DNA of 47,616 nucleotides. Origin: an uncultured Bacilli bacterium. Its GTDB lineage: Bacteria > Bacillota_I > Bacilli_A > RFN20 > CAG-826. The notes under the pieces were generated by a model. The model worked only from the letters and a program-made list of their open reading frames with translations. It was not told the DNA's origin and did no database searches. Shown in pieces: positions 42,683-47,616 of this stretch. Position 1 is the stretch's first letter. Each line of letters opens with the position of its first letter. Location of the stretch: positions 1 to 47,616 of the forward strand of contig CALVSB010000012.1 of assembly GCA_944358895.1 (NCBI GenBank). The letters run 5' to 3'. The translations under genes and the position numbers were made by a program.

Positions 42683-43668
42683 AAGAAAATGTCAAAAAAG
42701 GCCTTATCACGACCTTGACCCTCGGGGCCATCGTCCTCGGGGCGGGCGCCATCATCGGCGTCACCAGTGCCATCACTTCGCCCTTCGTTTACGCCCATAG
42801 CCTCGCGGGGCGGCTCGAAGCGGTCAATGGCGTCTTCCCGAATGCCGAGGACGTGAGCGAGCCCGAGGAAATCAACTCCAACGGCCTCGTCGAGCGTTAC
42901 GAGGTAAGCGCTGGCGGCGAGCTCATCGGCTGGGCCTATTCGGGCAGCCAGAAATCGCAAACCGATACTGTAGACGTCATGGTCGGGATCAATGCCGACT
43001 TCACCCTCGAGCGGGTGGAAATCACTTCTTCTTCCACCAATTCTGCCTACATGGATGCGGCTCGGGATTGGCTTGCCGGTGTCAACAACGGCACGACCTC
43101 CTACGATGACATCCCAGTGGGCGCCGGAGGAACGAAGACCAAGCAGACTATTTCTATTCTCGTCCAGGCGGCCATCGACCACGCGAAGGCCAATGCCGGC
43201 GGCGACGCGGTTTCCGCCGAACTTCGACTCGTCCGCAACGTTTTCCCCGATGCGACTGAGTCGGATCAAGGCACTGCCGTTGAACTTTCCGGCGGTACGC
43301 CTCAGGCCAATTATTGGGAATTGACGAAGCGTTACGAAGTCGGGGAGAACGGAGAAACGGTCGGTTATGCCTACGAAGGTTCCATCAATCCGATGAGTCA
43401 GCAGGGATCGTTCGTCGTGGGCATCAAAGCAGACGGGACGTTCTCTCGGATTTACGCCGTTACCCTTTCGCTTGACGACCACGATGGCCTCTACAACCCA
43501 AGTTGGATTCCTGGAACCTACATTCCTGAAATCAATAGCGGCACCAGAAATCCCGATGATTGCATCGGTGGCGAAGCGACCATTACGGCAGAGACGATCA
43601 ATGCGATGATCGAAGCTGCCGAGGCCGACGTTCTCTCGCTCGGCGGTTCGTCCGGCGAGGCGGCTTAA
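42679..43668 (+). CDS. rnfG: Rnf complex subunit RnfG with duplicated FMN-binding domain
   Basis: A 329-residue protein with one N-terminal membrane helix (about 9-32) and two extracytoplasmic repeats, about residues 52-170 and 188-320. Both open with VFPNAE or VFPDAT, continue with ERYEV/KRYEV and WAYSGS/YAYEGS, and end with a flavinylation-like motif, GAGGTKT (T152) and GGEATIT (T301). Known RnfG has one such domain and about 200 residues. The downstream ApbE would attach FMN to Thr. Confidence 0.9.
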   Translation: MKENVKKGLITTLTLGAIVLGAGAIIGVTSAITSPFVYAHSLAGRLEAVNGVFPNAEDVSEPEEINSNGLVERYEVSAGGELIGWAYSGSQKSQTDTVDVMVGINADFTLERVEITSSSTNSAYMDAARDWLAGVNNGTTSYDDIPVGAGGTKTKQTISILVQAAIDHAKANAGGDAVSAELRLVRNVFPDATESDQGTAVELSGGTPQANYWELTKRYEVGENGETVGYAYEGSINPMSQQGSFVVGIKADGTFSRIYAVTLSLDDHDGLYNPSWIPGTYIPEINSGTRNPDDCIGGEATITAETINAMIEAAEADVLSLGGSSGEAA

Positions 43669-43687
43669 ATAAGCAGGGGTATCCATC

Positions 43688-44377
43688 ATGGACAACGCCA
43701 TCGCCAAACCCAGCAAAAAGGAAGCCTTCCTTGCGCCTCTCCTCAAAGCGAACCCCCTTTTCGTCCTCGTCCTTGGCACCTGCCCGGCCCTAGCGGTCAC
43801 CACGACCCTCGAGCAAGCCATCGGGATGGGCATCCTCTTCACCGTCGTCCTCGCCCTCAGCAACGTAATCATCTCGGCGCTTAGGAAGTTCATTCCCGAG
43901 TACGTGCGGATTCCGAGCTACATCGTCATCATCGCGACCTTCGTTACGGTCGTGAAGCTCTTGGCCGAGGCTTTCCTCCCGGAACTCTACAGTTCCCTCG
44001 GGGTCTTCCTCTCCCTCATTACCGTCAACTGCATCGTCCTCGGGCGGGCTGAGGCCTTCGCCCAGGACAACCCGGTCCTTCCCTCGCTCCTTGACGGACT
44101 TGGAAACGGGCTCGGCTACACGATTGCCATTTGCATCATCGCCCTCTTCCGGGAAATTCTCGGGGCCGGGACCCTCTCCTTCGGGAAGACGTTCACTTTC
44201 ATTCCCCAGGTCACGATCCCGCTGCTCAAAGGCGATACCTGGGATTACTCAATGCCGCTCCTTCAGCAGCCGACGGGCGCCTTCCTGGTCCTCGGCATCG
44301 TGATCGCCCTCATTGCGGTCATCGTCAATTTCCGGGCCAAGCAGGCCAAAATCAAGAAAGAGGAGGTAAAGGAATAA
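43688..44377 (+). CDS. rnfE: Rnf complex subunit RnfE
   Basis: A 229-residue integral membrane subunit with six helices, paired with RnfA. NPLFVLVLGTCPALAVTT, ITVNCIVLGRAEAFA and DGLGNGLGYT are family motifs. The tail is basic (KQAKIKKEEVKE). Confidence 0.95.
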   Translation: MDNAIAKPSKKEAFLAPLLKANPLFVLVLGTCPALAVTTTLEQAIGMGILFTVVLALSNVIISALRKFIPEYVRIPSYIVIIATFVTVVKLLAEAFLPELYSSLGVFLSLITVNCIVLGRAEAFAQDNPVLPSLLDGLGNGLGYTIAICIIALFREILGAGTLSFGKTFTFIPQVTIPLLKGDTWDYSMPLLQQPTGAFLVLGIVIALIAVIVNFRAKQAKIKKEEVKE

Positions 44378-44378
44378 C

Positions 44379-44963
44379 ATGAGCGTCTTCGTTGCCTTTG
44401 TCCTGGCCATCCTCAACGCGATGCTCATGGACAACGTCGTCCTCTCGCGTTTCTATGGCATCTGCTCCTTCATCGGGGTCGGCAACCGGGTCAAGAGTGC
44501 CACCTCGATGGGCCTCGCTGTGACCTTCGTCATCGTCCTCGCGACCGTTGTCTGCTGGCCGATCTACACCTTCCTGCTCGTTCCGGCCGGCATCGCCTAC
44601 TTCGACACCGTCATCTACATCCTCGTCATCGCCTCCCTCGTCCAGGCGGTGGCTCTCTTCATCCGGCGGTTCTCCCCGAGCCTCTATCGGGGCCTTGGGA
44701 TCTACCTCCCGCTCATCACGACCAACTGCGCCGTTCTCGGCGTCGTCCAGAGCAACACCGATACCGGGCTCGATTTCCTTTCGAGCCTCGCCAATGGCGT
44801 CGGCACTTCGCTAGGCTACTTCCTCGTCATCTTCCTCTTCGCCTGCATCCGGGAGAAGTTCGAAGGGACGAACATGCCCAAGGCGATGAAGGGCGTCCCG
44901 ATTGCCCTCGTCACGGCTGCCCTCTTGGCCCTCAGCTTCTACGGGCTCCAGGGTATCATCTGA
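44379..44963 (+). CDS. rnfA: Rnf complex subunit RnfA
   Basis: A 194-residue membrane subunit, homologous to RnfE with inverted topology. MDNVVLSRFYGICSFIGVG and LITTNCAVLG are typical. AGGAGG precedes the ATG by 14 bases. The stop overlaps the next ATG as TGATG. Confidence 0.95.
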   Translation: MSVFVAFVLAILNAMLMDNVVLSRFYGICSFIGVGNRVKSATSMGLAVTFVIVLATVVCWPIYTFLLVPAGIAYFDTVIYILVIASLVQAVALFIRRFSPSLYRGLGIYLPLITTNCAVLGVVQSNTDTGLDFLSSLANGVGTSLGYFLVIFLFACIREKFEGTNMPKAMKGVPIALVTAALLALSFYGLQGII

Positions 44964-45148
44964 TGCCGATCTTTCTCATCTCGCAGGGCCTGGCCCTCGG
45001 TCTCTCGATCGGGCTCATGGTCCTGCTTGTCGCCGTCTTCTTCCTGACCTGGTGGCTTCTTGCCAGAAAGGAAAAAGGCAAGCAAATCACCAATATCTGC
45101 TCGGGTTGCCCCCATCCGTGCAACCGGAAGAAGGAGGATAAGCAATGA
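44963..45148 (+). CDS. Small Cys-rich single-pass membrane protein in the rnf operon
   Basis: A 61-residue protein: a membrane helix (about 8-32), a basic turn (ARKEKGKQ) and a Cys motif ICSGCPHPCNRKK (C-x2-C-x3-C). It overlaps rnfA by 1 bp (TGATG) and rnfB by 4 bp (ATGA), so it is part of the operon. It resembles FeoB-associated Cys-rich membrane proteins. I know of no such Rnf subunit; a metal or Fe-S role is inference. Confidence 0.75.
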   Translation: MPIFLISQGLALGLSIGLMVLLVAVFFLTWWLLARKEKGKQITNICSGCPHPCNRKKEDKQ

Positions 45149-45501
45149 TTAACTTCATGGTCGATTTCTCGACGGCCAACTGGATGGGTGTCCTTTGGTG
45201 CGCCCTCATCGGGGTGGGGCTCGGCCTCATCCTCGGCCTCCTGCTCTTCATCTGCGGCCACTTCCTCGAAGTGAAGGAAGACGAGCGGATCGCGGCGGTG
45301 GAGAAGATGCTCCCTGGCTACAACTGCGGAAGCTGTGGCCATGCCGGCTGCCACGAGATGGCCGAAGCCATCGTCAAGGGCGAGGTCAAGAAGCTCTCGA
45401 CTTGCCGCCCGGGCAAGAAAGACAAGAACTACGACCCGATCATCGCTTACCTCAGCGAGCATCCGGACAAGGACGGGAACTACCAAATACCCGAGATATG
45501 A
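45145..45501 (+). CDS. rnfB: Short RnfB lacking ferredoxin domains
   Basis: A 118-residue protein with one membrane helix (about 14-38) and the RnfB-type 4Fe-4S domain LPGYNCGSCGHAGCHEMAEA ... STCRPG. Known RnfB proteins carry further ferredoxin domains and exceed 180 residues. Here the frame stops and overlaps apbE as ATGA, so no downstream ferredoxin remains in this operon. The four cluster cysteines are intact. Confidence 0.88.
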   Translation: MINFMVDFSTANWMGVLWCALIGVGLGLILGLLLFICGHFLEVKEDERIAAVEKMLPGYNCGSCGHAGCHEMAEAIVKGEVKKLSTCRPGKKDKNYDPIIAYLSEHPDKDGNYQIPEI

Positions 45502-46592
45502 AGAAATCCAGCCTTCTATTTACGTTATCCCTAGGGGCCGTGCTCGGCCTCTTTTCTTGCGGGGGAACGGCCGATGGCTCTTCCTCTCCGGTCCTAAGTC
45601 AGCCATGGCCGGGCGAAATGGGCGGGAATATCGACCCCGAACAGTCTACGACCTTCGCTTTCGATACCCTTCTTTACATTACTACCTATCACGGGGAGAC
45701 GGCCGTCCACGACGAGATAATCGACACCCTTCAGAAACTCGATTCCCTTTTCGATCCGTATAATGCTCCGGTTCCCGGCCTGACGAGCGTATATAGCCTG
45801 AACAACGCCGGAGGCGAGCCTTTGGCGGTTGACCCGCTCCTATATGAGGCTCTTCAAGATGCCTTGGAGGCCGAAGAGGCGACCGGCGGCCTTTTCAATC
45901 CGCTTATCGGCAAGGCAACCGCCCTTTACAAGGAAGCTTTCTATGGAGAAGGCCATGAGCCGTATCTCCCCGATATGGACGAAGTGCAATCCTTCATCGA
46001 AGAAGCCAGCGGGTCTTCGCTCGTCCTAGGGGAAAACTATACCGTTCAGATTCAAGGCGGCGCATTTATCGATCTCGGAGGAATTGCCAAGGGATTCGCC
46101 TTGGACAAGACGATCGAGATTCTTAAATCCCACGGCGTTTGCGACTTCCTGATCCAGCTTTCCGGATCGTCCATCGGACTCGGGAACAACCCGGAACGCA
46201 TGGACCAAGGCGGCACTTTCAGAGTCCGAATCAATACCTATGTCGGGGACAACGACCACATCCTCTCGGCCCGTTTCAACGGCCTTTCGACCTCCGCTAC
46301 CTACGAGCAGCAGGTTATGTTCGGTCCCGACCGATATAGCCACATCATCAATCCCCAAACGGGTTCGGCTGTTTGCCCCAACGACATCGGGGTCGTCATC
46401 GGCGACATCGAAAGCAATGCGATGCTCGACGCTTTCTCGACGGCCGTCTGCCTTACCCCGGGAGAAAATCTGGCTGCCCTCGACGAATCGCTGAACGAAA
46501 AAGGATACGATGTGGGTCTTTTCGCGATGAAGGACGGCGAGGATGTATATTTAAGCGATGGCTTTGAAATTTCCGGGGTGGAACTTCCTTAG
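45498..46592 (+). CDS. apbE: FAD:protein FMN transferase (ApbE)
   Basis: Attaches FMN from FAD to Thr in RnfD/RnfG type proteins outside the membrane. 364 residues with a lipobox LGLFSC; start overlaps the rnfB stop. IDLGGIAKGFALDKT, LIQLSGSSIGLG and YSHIINPQTG are the family motifs, and SNAMLDAFSTAV holds the metal ligands. The GNN after LG replaces the common GGK. Confidence 0.93.
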   Translation: MKKSSLLFTLSLGAVLGLFSCGGTADGSSSPVLSQPWPGEMGGNIDPEQSTTFAFDTLLYITTYHGETAVHDEIIDTLQKLDSLFDPYNAPVPGLTSVYSLNNAGGEPLAVDPLLYEALQDALEAEEATGGLFNPLIGKATALYKEAFYGEGHEPYLPDMDEVQSFIEEASGSSLVLGENYTVQIQGGAFIDLGGIAKGFALDKTIEILKSHGVCDFLIQLSGSSIGLGNNPERMDQGGTFRVRINTYVGDNDHILSARFNGLSTSATYEQQVMFGPDRYSHIINPQTGSAVCPNDIGVVIGDIESNAMLDAFSTAVCLTPGENLAALDESLNEKGYDVGLFAMKDGEDVYLSDGFEISGVELP

Positions 46593-46959
46593 AAAGCATT
46601 GGCTCGACCTGATGCTTTACTTGGCTGTCCTGGCTTTGGCCGTCACCGGCCTTTGCCTGTTGCCTGTCTTCTTTTCGAGCGGCGAGGCCCATGTCTTGAA
46701 CATCAATGTCGATGGAACGATCGTCAAAACGGTGGACCTGGCCCGGCAGCAAGAGGAAGAGCATTTCGAGGTTGAAGGGACGAATGGACCGGTGACGATC
46801 GGGATCAAGAAGAATGCGGCGGCCATTTTGGCATCTCCTTGCCCTGAGCAATATTGCGTCCGCATGGGTTGGGTGGACGATGGGCGTCCGATTGTTTGTG
46901 CCTATAGCCACGTGGCGCTTCTGTTTGTCTCCAATGGAGACGTGGACGTGATCTTATGA
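46558..46959 (+). CDS. NusG domain II-containing protein
   Basis: A 133-residue protein with one membrane helix (about 18-38) and an extracytoplasmic NusG_II domain (VLNINVDGTIVKTVDL ... SPCPEQYCVRMGWVDD). It starts inside the apbE end (35-bp overlap) with no ribosome binding site of note. Such proteins commonly travel with apbE and Gx proteins; the two Cys (CPEQYC) may form a disulfide. Function unknown. Confidence 0.83.
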   Translation: MALKFPGWNFLRKHWLDLMLYLAVLALAVTGLCLLPVFFSSGEAHVLNINVDGTIVKTVDLARQQEEEHFEVEGTNGPVTIGIKKNAAAILASPCPEQYCVRMGWVDDGRPIVCAYSHVALLFVSNGDVDVIL

Positions 46960-47510
46960 GGATGAGCGTTCGGAAGATAACTATCTACGCCCTCTTTTTG
47001 GCTTTGTCGACCCTTTTGGGCTACGTCGAAAGCCTCATTCCCCTCCCTTTCCTCCCCCCGGGCGTCCATCTTGGCCTTGCCAATGCCTGCTTCCTTTTGC
47101 TGCTCCTCCATTTCCCTTTCTACGAGGTTTTCCTCATCGACGTCGGACGGGTTCTCCTCGTCGCTCTTTTAAGGGGGACGTTCCTCTCGATGGGCTTCGC
47201 GATGTCGGCTACCGGCGCCGTTCTTTCCTTTGCTGCCATGGCCTTGTCGACGAATCTCCTGCGGAAGTGGCTGAGCCCGTTTGGCCATTCGCTTCTGGGG
47301 TCGACTTTTCATGCCGTTGGCCAAATCGCCGCCGGGTGTCTTTATATGAGCACGTGGGCCATTGCCTCCTATTTGCCGATCCTTCTTTTGCTTAACTGCC
47401 TTTCCTCGGCTTTGGTTGGAGGTCTTGTCACCCTTTTGGAACGGAACGATTATTTGCAAAGGTACTTCCGCCAATTCAAGAAGCGCGATTCCGAAGCTAG
47501 CGAAAGCTAG
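46956..47510 (+). CDS. Gx transporter family membrane protein
   Basis: A 184-residue integral membrane protein of the Gx_transp family (once called heptaprenyl diphosphate synthase component I). LIPLPFLPPGVHLGLAN and DVGRVLLVALLRGTF are typical. The start overlaps the NusG_II stop as ATGA. The substrate is unproven; it may couple with Rnf or a flavin system. Confidence 0.88.
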   Translation: MRMSVRKITIYALFLALSTLLGYVESLIPLPFLPPGVHLGLANACFLLLLLHFPFYEVFLIDVGRVLLVALLRGTFLSMGFAMSATGAVLSFAAMALSTNLLRKWLSPFGHSLLGSTFHAVGQIAAGCLYMSTWAIASYLPILLLLNCLSSALVGGLVTLLERNDYLQRYFRQFKKRDSEASES

Positions 47511-47525
47511 CCTTTTCTTTTAAGG

Positions 47526-47609
47526 ATTTTCGGCACAAGAAATAGGATAAGCCCAGTCAACTGGTTTTTTCTCTTTTCGGGCTTTCTCTTTTCTTCGCAT
47601 GCCGAAAAT
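47526..47609. other. End of window: weak terminator and long-range inverted repeat
   Basis: CCAG-TCAA-CTGG followed by TTTTTT (47553-47570) may end the rnf operon. ATTTTCGGCA (47526-47535) and TGCCGAAAAT (47600-47609) are a perfect 10-bp inverted repeat around it. Confidence 0.4.
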
Positions 47610-47616
47610 GCGGTGT

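Noticed and set aside
42562..43893. 443-codon minus-strand frame opposite rnfG
   Set aside because: Antisense of rnfG and parts of its neighbours; no start signal.
1..47616. CRISPR array or insertion sequence
   Set aside because: No series of regularly spaced repeats and no transposase-like protein or terminal inverted repeats with target duplications were found.

Overview
The window reads as chromosomal DNA of an anaerobic, fermentative member of the Bacillota. Genes use the standard code (TGA is used as a stop throughout), most have strong AGGAGG-type ribosome binding sites, and intrinsic terminators are plentiful. An extended PotA and an oversized, membrane-anchored PotD resemble what is known from wall-less relatives of Bacilli, so an uncultured Erysipelotrichia- or RF39-like gut lineage is my best guess. 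That placement is inference, not something I could test. Two kinds of DNA alternate: G+C-rich housekeeping operons with C-ending codons, and A+T-richer accessory islands at about 1.4-12.3 kb, 18.9-20.6 kb and 31.0-32.4 kb.

Layout. 0-1.3 kb: peptidase T (minus). 1.4-13.8 kb: accessory block with a KAP-type NTPase, two large wall/membrane-anchored surface proteins, a HigB/HigA-like toxin-antitoxin pair whose antitoxin carries a zinc-peptidase domain, an unrecognised 843-residue membrane protein and a DUF4143-type ATPase. 13.8-17.2 kb: a LolD/FtsX-type ABC exporter. 17.3-18.8 kb: aminopeptidase C and a tiny two-CxxC protein. 18.9-20.6 kb: an ATPase plus DUF4276 pair, a candidate defence module. 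20.7-23.1 kb: two related membrane proteins and a thioredoxin-like lipoprotein. 23.4-28.4 kb: polyamine importer potABCD. 28.4-29.4 kb: an unknown protein with an AT-hook-like motif. 29.6-34.3 kb: PPi-type phosphofructokinase, tRNA-Cys, an orphan AAA_15-like ATPase, tRNA-Arg and tRNA-Pro, a flavodoxin and L-lactate dehydrogenase. 34.3-38.7 kb: MATE transporter, a PP-loop ATPase coupled to a flavodoxin-ferredoxin protein, a MazG-like protein, tRNA-Arg and a small odd gene. 38.8-40.1 kb: class I aldolase and methylglyoxal synthase. 40.3-47.5 kb: an Rnf ion-pumping operon (C, D, G, E, A, small Cys protein, short B) followed by ApbE, a NusG domain II protein and a Gx-type membrane protein.

How it fits together. 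PPi-phosphofructokinase, aldolase, methylglyoxal synthase and lactate dehydrogenase describe an energy-saving glycolysis with a phosphate-relief bypass and lactate as electron sink. Rnf would exchange electrons between ferredoxin and NAD while pumping ions, and ApbE would load covalent FMN onto RnfD and RnfG. Peptidases T and C and the polyamine importer point to an amino-acid and polyamine scavenger.

The most unusual points are an Rnf operon whose RnfB has lost its ferredoxin domains and sits beside a small Cys-rich membrane protein, an RnfG with two FMN-binding modules, a coupled PP-loop/flavodoxin-ferredoxin gene pair of unknown function, and the ATPase plus DUF4276 pair.
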